A stretch of 16,586 nucleotides of DNA from Deltaproteobacteria bacterium (GTDB lineage Bacteria; Desulfobacterota; Desulfobacteria; Desulfobacterales; JAABPS01): NCBI GenBank assembly GCA_019309685.1, contig JAFDFT010000033.1:1-16586 (forward strand), given 5' to 3'. The notes below the pieces were generated by a model. It was given only the letters and a program-made list of their open reading frames with translations. It did no database searches and was not told the DNA's origin. Below, one piece after another: positions 6,699 to 13,506 of this stretch. How positions within the stretch are numbered: the stretch's first letter is position 1; each line of letters begins with the position of its first letter. A program made the position numbers and the translations under genes.

Positions 6699-7823
6699 CT
6701 ATGCTTTAATCCTTTCCAAAAATGCTTGAACCCGCGTTCGTATCCGGCCGGAATCAGCCAGTGGTCCATATTGCCTTTCCAGTTCCAAAGTGGCAATACC
6801 CGCTTTTTCCAAATCCTTTTTTAAAAGAGCGTTGTCCGTGCCGTGCAGGTCGCAAAATTTAATGTGTTCCAGAATAACGCCTTCGACATTCGCTCGTTCG
6901 ATCTGTTCCTTTATAAAATTCAGCCGGGTGGGGTATTCTCCTGCCATCCTCGGACAAGGCGAGTGAGTGTAATACCGGTCGATGAGGTTTTCAAAAACAT
7001 TACCGTTTTCATCCATAAGGTCCCAGAAATTTTTAGCACCCAGACAAAAGGCATCAGCAACAACAACAGCTCCCATCTCCTCAATATTTTCAATAAATCC
7101 CTGGTCATCCATAATGCTACCGGCTACCAACAGCCGAATGCTCTTTTTTGATCCTTCTTTAACGGTTTGTGTTTCCTGAAGCACTTGCTCAAGCAAATGG
7201 TTGAATTCAGGCTTTGGCATGGAAACGGAAGCGGAGAGTATCGTGTTAATCTCCGGTCCGGTGAATCCTGGCTCATCCTCGGTTCTTTTATCGTAAAGTT
7301 TTCTAAGCAGTTTTCTGGTTTCATTATAAACAGAACAAGCTTCGGCAATTTTATCATCTGTTATTTTAACACCAAAATACGCCTCAACCGCTTCTTTAAA
7401 GCTTATAACTTCTTCTTTGTACCATTGTCGACCTTCGGGAAATATTTTGTGTGGAACAGGCAGCATGTGCATAAATGGAAAAGGGCGTTTTGCCTTCCAG
7501 TTGTCATAACACCGGCGAATGTGGTCACATCCGTTTATCCACACCGCTCCATCCAAAAAGTCATATTCACCTCGAAAGCCCAGTTCAAGGCAGCAGCGGG
7601 AAAAGCTGCAGTTGACCCTTGAAAGGTAAGCGTCCGCTTGTGACATATCGCTTACCCCTTTTCCGTTGATCCGGTAAGGTAGAATATCCGCCGCGTGCAG
7701 GATCTCTTCGGGCATATAACTGCACACGTACCCAACAACTTTCTTGCCTTGGTCCTTCCACGCACTTACATAACTGTTTTGTCTGCTTCCGGAAATTTCG
7801 GTTAATTCTTTAAACGCTTTCAT
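6699..7823 (-). CDS. Class I benzoyl-CoA-reductase-like catalytic subunit, BzdN/BcrC type
   Basis: A 374-residue HgdB/BcrC-family subunit, close in length to BzdN and BcrC (about 380). It shows GYVCSYMPEEI (Cys34), NCSFSRCC (Cys72, 77, 78) and NGCDHIRR (Cys99), the three classic positions for iron-sulfur ligands. The C-terminal domain is complete: HIKFCDLHGTDN, then a GIATLELE strand and a final Arg/Glu helix (RIRTRVQAFLERIKA). With the 416-residue partner it would form the component that receives electrons from the ATPases and reduces an acyl-CoA. The ATG follows AAAGGA. It is 59 bp after the acyl-CoA dehydrogenase and 10 bp before its partner. Alternatives in the same superfamily are (R)-2-hydroxyacyl-CoA dehydratase and double-cubane proteins. 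The presence of two distinct activator genes in bzdNOPQ order favours a reductase. Confidence 0.85.
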   Translation of the reverse strand: MKAFKELTEISGSRQNSYVSAWKDQGKKVVGYVCSYMPEEILHAADILPYRINGKGVSDMSQADAYLSRVNCSFSRCCLELGFRGEYDFLDGAVWINGCDHIRRCYDNWKAKRPFPFMHMLPVPHKIFPEGRQWYKEEVISFKEAVEAYFGVKITDDKIAEACSVYNETRKLLRKLYDKRTEDEPGFTGPEINTILSASVSMPKPEFNHLLEQVLQETQTVKEGSKKSIRLLVAGSIMDDQGFIENIEEMGAVVVADAFCLGAKNFWDLMDENGNVFENLIDRYYTHSPCPRMAGEYPTRLNFIKEQIERANVEGVILEHIKFCDLHGTDNALLKKDLEKAGIATLELERQYGPLADSGRIRTRVQAFLERIKA

Positions 7824-7882
7824 GGTTTTATCCTTTCTAACATGTGATGCCTATATTGAGTATGATTATAAATTTTCGGGGA

Positions 7883-9139
7883 TTACCATTCAAAATCATA
7901 GTATCCAAGCGCGGTATCCAAAAGAGACCGCTGTGGACCTCCCAGCCAAAGCTGGAGAATTTTTACGTCCCTCAAATATTTTTCCACATTGTAATCAAAA
8001 GCATAACCATAGGAGCCCATCAGTTCCATAGCCTTGTTGGCAACCCAAATGGTAATATCACAGGTATACTCTTTGGCTGCCGAACATTTGGAAAGCAGGA
8101 ATGGTTCGCCAGGCAAACCGTAAAGTCCGCTCCTTACCATTCCGGAGATCTGCATGGAATAGGCTCTGGCGGATTCAATCTTTTGCGCCATTTCTCCAAG
8201 GATGGCGGCGTGCAGAGAGCGCGCTCTGACGGGTCTGCCGGAAATTTCTCTCTTTTTTGTCCAATCGAGTACAATTTCAAAGCAGGCTTGGGCCGCGCCA
8301 AGCGCGAAATTACAGGTTCCCAACCGGCCGTACCCCACAATATCATGCAGGATTTTTACGTCTTCTCCCGGTCCCGCGACCCGGTTTTCTTTGGGAACCC
8401 TTACATTATCAAAGTAGATTTCGGTGTTGGTATCCGTCCAGCACATCCCCATTTTTTCAAAGGGTTTGCCAAAAGACATGCCATCTGCATCAGGTGGAAC
8501 ATAAATAAGTGCAACTCCTTCATCACCCAGTTTTGGATCAGTTGTGCAAACCACACAGTAGGTAATGTCAGCCACGCTTGCACCGCTAGGCCATATTTTA
8601 TGCCCGTTAATAACCCATTCATCACCATCCAGCTCGGCAATAGTCTGAATAGTCCTTCCATGTTGAGTCGGATCCTCGGCATTTGCACCCCCAGAAGGTT
8701 CTGTGATAGCCATGCAGCAGCCGTGTGGCTTGTTATCGCAGATTATTGGAGCAAATTTTTCAAGCAGATCCATCCTGCCCGCTCTCAGGGCCGGCAGCAT
8801 CACCCAGTTAATTATTCCCATGTGTGTGGCAATTCCAGCATCCCCTCTTGATATTTCTTCTACTAACATTTCACTTGCGACAGGATTAACGTTCAACCCT
8901 CCAAGATTTTCCGGCCAGATGGCCCGTTGAACACCGATGTCTACCAGGCCCTGGTGAACTTTTTCAAAGGTCTCACGGGCCAATTTTTCATCCCGATTCC
9001 AACCGCCGTCAAGGTCCTGCCGACGGGGCATAATCTCTCTCTCTACAAATTCACGGACAGCTTTTACGATTTCCATGTCCTCATCAGTGGCTTCGGATGC
9101 CCCGAGATATTTTTTCCTAAGATCTAATGTTGATATCAT
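7883..9139 (-). CDS. Acyl-CoA dehydrogenase with non-canonical active site
   Basis: A 418-residue flavin acyl-CoA dehydrogenase: helical N-terminal domain (1-135), beta domain with AITEPSGGANAEDP (144-157) and NGHKIWPSGAS (178-188) around FAD, and C-terminal helical domain with MGSYGYAFDYNVEKYLRD (374-391). The usual catalytic Glu of the Y-E-G-T motif is missing; this protein has LWLGGPQ (397-403). The alternative base position used by isovaleryl- and long-chain enzymes also lacks Glu (VGYGRLGT, 268-275). Acid residues elsewhere, for example Asp100 in EEISRGDAG, could serve, as described for cyclohexane-/cyclohexene-carboxyl-CoA dehydrogenases that act on alicyclic thioesters. The ATG follows AGGAGG. 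It is the first gene after the promoter at 9317-9345 and probably oxidises or disproportionates the product or precursor of the reductase. Confidence 0.88.
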   Translation of the reverse strand: MISTLDLRKKYLGASEATDEDMEIVKAVREFVEREIMPRRQDLDGGWNRDEKLARETFEKVHQGLVDIGVQRAIWPENLGGLNVNPVASEMLVEEISRGDAGIATHMGIINWVMLPALRAGRMDLLEKFAPIICDNKPHGCCMAITEPSGGANAEDPTQHGRTIQTIAELDGDEWVINGHKIWPSGASVADITYCVVCTTDPKLGDEGVALIYVPPDADGMSFGKPFEKMGMCWTDTNTEIYFDNVRVPKENRVAGPGEDVKILHDIVGYGRLGTCNFALGAAQACFEIVLDWTKKREISGRPVRARSLHAAILGEMAQKIESARAYSMQISGMVRSGLYGLPGEPFLLSKCSAAKEYTCDITIWVANKAMELMGSYGYAFDYNVEKYLRDVKILQLWLGGPQRSLLDTALGYYDFEW

Positions 9140-9316
9140 TTAGCTATCCTCCTTTCACATAATTTTCCCTTTAGTAATAGAAATAATAAAAACTTGAAGA
9201 TTGAAATTAAATTTCAGCAAAAATTTAACCTAAATTAATTGAGAGGTCGATAAAAAAACGGACGTTGATAATTGAAATTCGGATCAGAAAAATATGAACA
9301 TGAGATATTTTGAGCA
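9140..9316 (-). promoter_or_regulatory. Long 5' leader of the reductase operon with a 15-bp palindrome
   Basis: The predicted transcript has about 170 untranslated bases before the dehydrogenase ATG. Within it, TGAAATT-A-AATTTCA at 9202-9216 is a perfect 15-bp palindrome that could be an operator. No known riboswitch fold is evident. The leader contains no convincing small gene. Confidence 0.3.
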
Positions 9317-9345
9317 ATAATATTTGGCAAAACTGTTTTGGTCAA
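9317..9345 (-). promoter_or_regulatory. Sigma70-type promoter for the reductase operon, with a palindrome in the spacer
   Basis: On the minus strand TTGACC (9345-9340), a 17-base spacer, and TATTAT (9322-9317): one mismatch to consensus in each hexamer and ideal spacing. The spacer contains the perfect 13-bp palindrome CAAAACTGTTTTG (9328-9340), which touches the -35 box and would be a natural repressor site. The promoter starts 34 bp after the cooC stop, so the reductase genes have their own initiation site. Confidence 0.6.
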
Positions 9346-9378
9346 GAAGAATTAAAAACCATGGTCCTAAAACTTTAA

Positions 9379-10143
9379 TTAGATCCCAATAGAATCAAGA
9401 ATATTGTGAATGACCTCACTTGCCGGTGATACTTTGGGGAAATCGAGATAAGGCTTTCCTTTAAAATCATATTCGCGAATCAGATCATCTTCGGGTATCC
9501 ATCCAAGAAGATTTAAGTCCACTTGATTCATGATTGTGTTGACTTCTTCTTTATCTTTGATTCGATTGAGCAAAAGACCAGTACTTTTATAATCTACCGC
9601 CTTATTGTCATGGGCAACCTTTTTGATAGTTTTTGCCACGTTTAAACCTTTTGCCGATGTGTCCGAGACAAGGATTAAATGATCTACGTTTTTCATTACA
9701 CGCCGGTTGATTTGTTCAATACCGGCCTCTCCATCTATGATGATCACGTCAAAATTTTTTGAAAGGGACTCTATAATATCTTTAAGCAGATGGTTCACCT
9801 GGCAATAACATCCTTCACCTTCAGGTCTGCCGATGGCGAGCAGGGCGAAGTTTTTGTTCTCTACCAGGGCGTCAAAAATCTCATAATCCAGCTTATGAAG
9901 AGTGTTGGCTTTATCGTCGGTCTTTTCTTCCCGGATATTTTCGATCAAATTGTTTCGAACGTCATCCACCGTTTTAACCACCTTAATCCCTAAGGCATAG
10001 GAAAGGCCGATTGCAGGATCAGCGTCGATGGCCAGTATTTTTTTATTTCCCCTGTCCGCCATGGCTTTCACCATTAAGGCCGCGGTGGTTGTTTTACCAA
10101 CCCCCCCTTTTCCGCACATAGCGATGGTTTTTGGGTTTTTCAA
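9379..10143 (-). CDS. cooC: CooC/AcsF-type P-loop ATPase (nickel/CODH maturation family)
   Basis: A 254-residue MinD-like ATPase. It has the deviant Walker A loop GKGGVGKTT (11-19) with signature Lys12, the switch region AIDADPAIGLSYALG (38-52), Walker B IIIDGEAGIE (134-143) and VSDTSAKGLNVAKTI (159-173). The diagnostic CooC feature, the metal-binding C-x-C, is present as Cys112 and Cys114 in GEGCYCQVN. Members insert nickel or assemble the active cluster of CO dehydrogenase or acetyl-CoA synthase. No CODH or complete ACS gene is in the window. The only related protein is the ACS-middle-domain-like protein in the adjacent operon, which suggests a shared metal-handling task (inference). The start is TTG at 10143 with a purine-rich GGGGGA just upstream: the next in-frame ATG would remove the first beta strand before the P-loop. 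Confidence 0.85.
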   Translation of the reverse strand: MKNPKTIAMCGKGGVGKTTTAALMVKAMADRGNKKILAIDADPAIGLSYALGIKVVKTVDDVRNNLIENIREEKTDDKANTLHKLDYEIFDALVENKNFALLAIGRPEGEGCYCQVNHLLKDIIESLSKNFDVIIIDGEAGIEQINRRVMKNVDHLILVSDTSAKGLNVAKTIKKVAHDNKAVDYKSTGLLLNRIKDKEEVNTIMNQVDLNLLGWIPEDDLIREYDFKGKPYLDFPKVSPASEVIHNILDSIGI

Positions 10144-10168
10144 TGATCCCCCATCATAGCCGTATCAA

Positions 10169-10240
10169 TCATGTTATGGTCTCCGAAATTTTTAATCCCG
10201 CATCCATATTCTCCGCATTGGATTTACACTGTATTTCCAT
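10169..10240 (-). CDS. Possible 23-codon ORF coupled to the GMC stop codon
   Basis: The GMC gene ends TAATG, so an ATG overlaps its stop and opens a 23-codon frame (starting MEIQCKSNAENMD) that ends 26 bp before the cooC TTG. The stop-start overlap is the usual form of translational coupling, and the frame fills most of an otherwise empty 96-bp gap. I recognise no family, and the length is too short to judge coding potential. It may only keep ribosomes moving between the two genes. Confidence 0.2.
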   Translation of the reverse strand: MEIQCKSNAENMDAGLKISETIT

Positions 10241-11481
10241 TAAGCCTGCGTATTCAGTAAATGCTTTGATAATCTTTTGCCCAGACCGAGAATTGTCAGC
10301 GTCGGCGGCAGGCCCCAGGCTTCCGGGATAACGGAACAGTCACAAACATAAAGATTGTCATACTCTGTCTTTAAATCCGAGTTCACGGCGTCACCAATTT
10401 TGACACTTCCGCCCGGGTGCGCGGCAAACACCATGCTTTTTGTTACCCGTTTGACGCCAGCATTTTTCAGTATTTTTTTGGCATGTCCGAACCCATCACT
10501 CAGTTTTTTATAATCATTTTTTGTTAAATCTTTTTTGCAGCCGCCCCTGTCGGTGATGCGCCCGCCAAGATCATCCTTTATCTTTATCATCATTGAAAGC
10601 ATTGGGGTTTTCGGCATTGCCAGATCGGTCATCACGTATTCATCTTTTACGTGCCATCCCGCCTGCATCTGGAGTTCATTGCCTTTTTTAATATCCGGAA
10701 CCTTTCCTAAGGCAATAACAAGGGGGTCGACAAAGAAATCAACTCCTACATTATCCAGACCGCTTTTTCTTAATATTTCAGCCGAACCGATTCCACCCGC
10801 TCCCAAGACAATCGTTGGGGCTTCTACCCGGTATGTCAGACCCTTCTTTTTCAATTTAACACCTGTGGCCTTGTTTCCATCAGTTAATACCGATTTCACC
10901 TTGACACCATTTACCAGTGTTGCACCGTTACTTACAGCCTCTTCAACAAAGTTTCGTGCATTCCATTTTGCATCATAGGGGCAGCCGTATGCACACCTCC
11001 AGCAACCGGTTTTACATTTGTCCTGAAAAATAAACTTGTTAAGTTTTTGCCAATCATAACCAAGATCCTGGGCGCTAGTCATCATTCTGCTTGCCATGGG
11101 ACCCATAAGTTCATCGGAAAGCGGTTGGGTAGGAATTTCATTTTTAAGTTCTTTAATCTCATTCCTGATATTGATGCCGTAAGAGTCCAGCATTTCAAAA
11201 GGCGGATCAAAGGCTGTGCCGCAATAAAAGACCGAACTGCCGCCGGTGGTTGTCCCTCTTACCAGCACATGCATCTTTTTTTTATTTGTAAGAAGGACAT
11301 TCTTTCCCGGAATGCCGATCATTTTTGCTGCTTGCAGAAACGTCCCCTTTATGGGCGCATTGCTCCCCCACTCCAAAATCAGAACCTTCTTGTTTTGTTC
11401 GGATAATTCTTTTGCAACTGTGGCTCCTCCGGGTCCGGAACCGACAACGATGACATCATATTCCTTTTGAAATGCTTTCAT
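10240..11481 (-). CDS. GMC-family FAD oxidoreductase with an inserted four-Cys motif
   Basis: A 413-residue flavoprotein. The N-terminal Rossmann dinucleotide fold has VVGSGPGGAT (12-21) and the Glu of the ribose site in LILEWGS (34-40). A G-rich FAD contact follows (RGTTTGGSSVF, 75-85), then TIVLGAGGIGSAE (223-235). The GMC C-terminal signature has His355 (AAHPGGS) and LYVCDCSVIPEAWGLPPT (377-394). Cys156-x3-Cys160-x2-Cys163-x3-Cys167 followed by Pro looks like a ferredoxin-type Cys cluster and could hold an Fe-S cluster. It is shorter than the 500-600 residue GMC oxidases, as in anaerobe-type GMC dehydrogenases. Likely role: dehydrogenation of a hydroxyl or alicyclic ring substrate with transfer of electrons through Fe-S rather than to oxygen. 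The ATG follows AGGATGG. It is the first or second gene of the GMC-cooC unit. Confidence 0.8.
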   Translation of the reverse strand: MKAFQKEYDVIVVGSGPGGATVAKELSEQNKKVLILEWGSNAPIKGTFLQAAKMIGIPGKNVLLTNKKKMHVLVRGTTTGGSSVFYCGTAFDPPFEMLDSYGINIRNEIKELKNEIPTQPLSDELMGPMASRMMTSAQDLGYDWQKLNKFIFQDKCKTGCWRCAYGCPYDAKWNARNFVEEAVSNGATLVNGVKVKSVLTDGNKATGVKLKKKGLTYRVEAPTIVLGAGGIGSAEILRKSGLDNVGVDFFVDPLVIALGKVPDIKKGNELQMQAGWHVKDEYVMTDLAMPKTPMLSMMIKIKDDLGGRITDRGGCKKDLTKNDYKKLSDGFGHAKKILKNAGVKRVTKSMVFAAHPGGSVKIGDAVNSDLKTEYDNLYVCDCSVIPEAWGLPPTLTILGLGKRLSKHLLNTQA

Positions 11482-11604
11482 TTTAACACCATCCTTTCAT
11501 GATATTGTCCGGTTGTATTAAAATACTAAATTAATGGTTTAGACTGGCACATGGCGTTATCCCAGAATCATTTAGTAACATTTATATAGTTTTTGGTTTC
11601 GCAA

Positions 11605-12225
11605 TTAAACAGAAACTCGCATCTTTTTTTGGCCCAATATGCATATAACCAGGTGAAAAAACGCGGCCACAGAGAAAAGGAACAATGCCGCGACTATTTC
11701 AACTCCTCCCGCAACAAACCGGGGAGTAACCGGAAAGGCGATCGTTTTTTCCATTGCCGCGATTTTAAACTTATGAACCTTTAAAAATTCAGGATTGGTT
11801 GACATTTCCATCATATCTCTTCGACTCCGATACCGTATCACACCCGCCATGGTCCATTCCTTTGCATTTTCTATACCCCATACTTCAATGGAATTCATAA
11901 CAGCATACCCCACAAGTACGGGGTAACTACCCCTTTTCAGCAAAAAGGGCATGACAAAATTATTATATCTGCCCAGCACTTCTTTAGAAGTTTCATTTGG
12001 CGATACATCAGGTACCTGCAATGGTTTATCATATAGTTTAATCGCATTTACCATAATTAAATCATCGCCATCATCTTCTTTCAAAAACACTCGAAGTGTT
12101 TCTAATCTTTTTGAATCAATATTTGGATTGATCGTTAAAAACCGTTCAATATAGATATCAATTTCCTTTTCAGACAAAGGAATTCCCAGACCATTATGCC
12201 ACATGGAAAACCCGATGTAGGTCAA
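11605..12225 (-). CDS. Unknown membrane-anchored protein, N-terminus interrupted by TGA
   Basis: I do not recognise this protein. The frame runs from a TTG at 12225 (weak GGGAG 5 bases upstream) for 206 residues. A better initiation site lies further up: AAGGAG then ATG at 12276, in the same frame, reading MKKQSVPKVIFI, then TGA at 12238-12240, then LGAVLTYIGFSMWHNGLG. The hydrophobic run crosses the TGA, so the native protein probably began at 12276 with an N-terminal membrane anchor or signal and now carries a nonsense codon. The middle is soluble (a charged segment DSKRLETLRVFLKEDDGDD near 38-56). A second hydrophobic segment, about residues 170-197, ends the protein. Two anchors enclosing a soluble domain suggest a periplasmic or membrane-associated role. 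It precedes the GMC gene by 123 bp on the same strand. Confidence 0.55.
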   Translation of the reverse strand: MTYIGFSMWHNGLGIPLSEKEIDIYIERFLTINPNIDSKRLETLRVFLKEDDGDDLIMVNAIKLYDKPLQVPDVSPNETSKEVLGRYNNFVMPFLLKRGSYPVLVGYAVMNSIEVWGIENAKEWTMAGVIRYRSRRDMMEMSTNPEFLKVHKFKIAAMEKTIAFPVTPRFVAGGVEIVAALFLFSVAAFFHLVICILGQKKMRVSV

Positions 12226-12364
12226 GACCGCTCCCAGTCAGATAAATATAACTTTTGGTACGCTTTGCTTCTTCATCAAAGGGTCTCCTTAAAGATGATG
12301 AGAAATTGCATTTTCATATATAGGTACCTTATCATAAATTAGATCTATTGAGAAGGGAACACAA

Positions 12365-12439
12365 ATGGAAGACCGCAGAAAAAGTATATCTATCAACAGC
12401 GTGGCCAGTGCAACCTATCCGGAGAGGTTTTTTTCTTAA
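12365..12439 (+). pseudogene. Possible N-terminal fragment of a ketoacyl-ACP synthase III-like gene
   Basis: An ATG after a purine-rich AGAAGGGA opens 24 codons ending in SINSVASATYPERFFS and TAA. The pattern I-x-S-V-A-x-x-x-P-E-R is the usual N-terminus of FabH-type ketoacyl-ACP synthases. The frame breaks in a T-run, and an 11-bp inverted-repeat element begins 2 bases later, so it looks like the stub of a gene cut off by that element. The evidence is only a short motif. Confidence 0.3.
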
Positions 12440-12440
12440 T

Positions 12441-12481
12441 TAGTGCCCATTCATAAATTCAGTTTTAAAAAATGGACACTA
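12441..12481. repeat. Inverted repeat element (11-bp arms, one mismatch)
   Basis: TAGTGCCCATT at 12441-12451 pairs with AATGGACACTA at 12471-12481 around a 19-base AT-rich centre. It adjoins the broken FabH-like stub. It may be a small non-autonomous element or a remnant of one. Confidence 0.5.
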
Positions 12482-12540
12482 TACAAGTTTTCCAATTAAT
12501 AAGTGCGTAATTTTTAGCAAGGTCCAGGAAATCAAGGAGT

Positions 12541-12604
12541 TGTGCAGAGATGTACTTGGGTACATCGCACAAGCAATTCCACAGATTTATCCGCCCCAGG
12601 CGGA
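12541..12604. repeat. Compound hairpin repeat
   Basis: Two stems in tandem: TGTGC-aga-GATGTAC (12541-12555) pairs with GTACATC-GCACA (12560-12571) around TTGG, and TCCGCC (12590-12595) pairs with GGCGGA (12599-12604). The second stem and the following CTG recur at 16026-16040 as TCCGCCTGAGGCGGA, and TAGTTCATT-type sequence follows both copies at similar distance. This suggests an interspersed repeat family. Positions 12277-12668 otherwise contain no gene apart from the FabH-like stub. Confidence 0.6.
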
Positions 12605-12668
12605 CTGACACAGCTTGTCTCGCCGTAGTTCATTGCGAAGGCGGAAGATTGCGGGAACTAGCCATAAA

Positions 12669-13505
12669 CTAATTAAACTCAGCGGTTAGTTTTTGGGTTA
12701 TTGGGCCTGGCTTTTCGTTTCCTATAGCTCTTCCGTCAATTTGAATAACCGGAATAATTTCAGCGCCGGTGCCTGTGAGAAAACATTCGTCCGCTGTATA
12801 GAGATCATACTGGGTAAGCTCGGATTCTTGTGCTGGAAGACCGATTTTTTTTGAAACATGCATAACCGTATTTTTTGTAATACCATCCAGCGCGCCCTTG
12901 CTTCCTGAGGGTGTCAGCAGGCATTTATTTTTAACAATAAAGATGTTATCCCCAGTGCATTCAGCAACAAATCCTTCTTTGTTTAGCATGACGGCTTCAA
13001 GACAGCCCGCGTTTTCAGCTTCCATCTTTGCCATAATGTTATTCAGATAATTGAGTGATTTGATCCTGGGATCAAGACTGTCCGGAGATATTCTTCGAAC
13101 TGAAGCAGTGATAATTTTTATCCCTTTTTGGTAATGCTTTTTAGGATAGAGCTGAATATCATCTACGATGATGATAACGGTTGCATTTTTGCAATTCGTT
13201 GGATCAATGCCAAGGGTCCCATTTCCCCTGGTGATGACCAGGCGGATGTACCCATTTCCTTTTTTATTGATATGTACGGTATCCTGAACCGCTTTTTCCA
13301 ATTCCTTGAAACTCAACGGCACTGTAAGCATAATGGCTTTAGCGCTTTTGTATAGTCTTTCAAGATGCTCTTTGAGTTTGAAGATTTTACCGTTATATAT
13401 CCTGATCCCTTCAAAAATCCCATCCCCGTAAAGCAGGCCGTGGTCAAAAACAGATATTTTCGCGTTTTCCTTTTCAAAGAAATCGCCATTAATATAAACT
13501 TTCAT
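12669..13505 (-). CDS. ilvE: Branched-chain amino acid aminotransferase-like, class IV PLP enzyme
   Basis: A 278-residue fold-type IV PLP aminotransferase, about 20-30 residues shorter than E. coli IlvE and typical of the compact anaerobe/archaeal type. It has SVFDHGLLYGDGIFEGIR (18-35), the PLP Lys149 in RIKSLNYLNNI, EGFVAECTGDNIF with the cofactor Glu, and FLTGTGAEIIPV near the C-terminus. It catalyses reversible transamination of Leu/Ile/Val with 2-oxoglutarate. D-amino-acid transaminase or aminodeoxychorismate lyase are weaker alternatives. The ATG at 13505 was preferred to an in-frame start 8 codons upstream because it gives the usual MKVYINGDF opening, follows AGGAAA and leaves one base after the trmB-like stop. 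The two genes form a tight operon. Confidence 0.85.
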   Translation of the reverse strand: MKVYINGDFFEKENAKISVFDHGLLYGDGIFEGIRIYNGKIFKLKEHLERLYKSAKAIMLTVPLSFKELEKAVQDTVHINKKGNGYIRLVITRGNGTLGIDPTNCKNATVIIIVDDIQLYPKKHYQKGIKIITASVRRISPDSLDPRIKSLNYLNNIMAKMEAENAGCLEAVMLNKEGFVAECTGDNIFIVKNKCLLTPSGSKGALDGITKNTVMHVSKKIGLPAQESELTQYDLYTADECFLTGTGAEIIPVIQIDGRAIGNEKPGPITQKLTAEFN

Positions 13506-13506
13506 T

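Noticed and set aside
6689..6796. N-terminal extension of the BzdO-like gene to the ATG at 6796
   Set aside because: It would overlap the preceding gene by nearly 100 bases and lacks a ribosome-binding site, whereas the ATG at 6688 has a strong AGGAGG in the proper place.
3521..7823. Interpretation as an (R)-2-hydroxyacyl-CoA dehydratase with its activator
   Set aside because: Dehydratases use one homodimeric activator. Here two distinct activator genes follow two catalytic genes in bzdNOPQ order, and no 2-hydroxyacid CoA-transferase or dehydrogenase gene is present. It cannot be fully excluded without phylogeny.
7844..8851. 335-codon plus-strand frame opposite the acyl-CoA dehydrogenase
   Set aside because: A mirror frame of a well-conserved dehydrogenase gene. 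The translation shows no motif or plausible domain.
9302..9345. Possible sigma54 promoter (TGGCA-type sequence at 9325)
   Set aside because: The -12 GC element is not at the required spacing, while a well-spaced sigma70 pair fits the same stretch on the minus strand.
12541..12660. Possible structured RNA or tRNA-like element because of the strong stems
   Set aside because: The stems do not form a cloverleaf and part of the unit recurs elsewhere in the window, so an interspersed repeat is the simpler reading.
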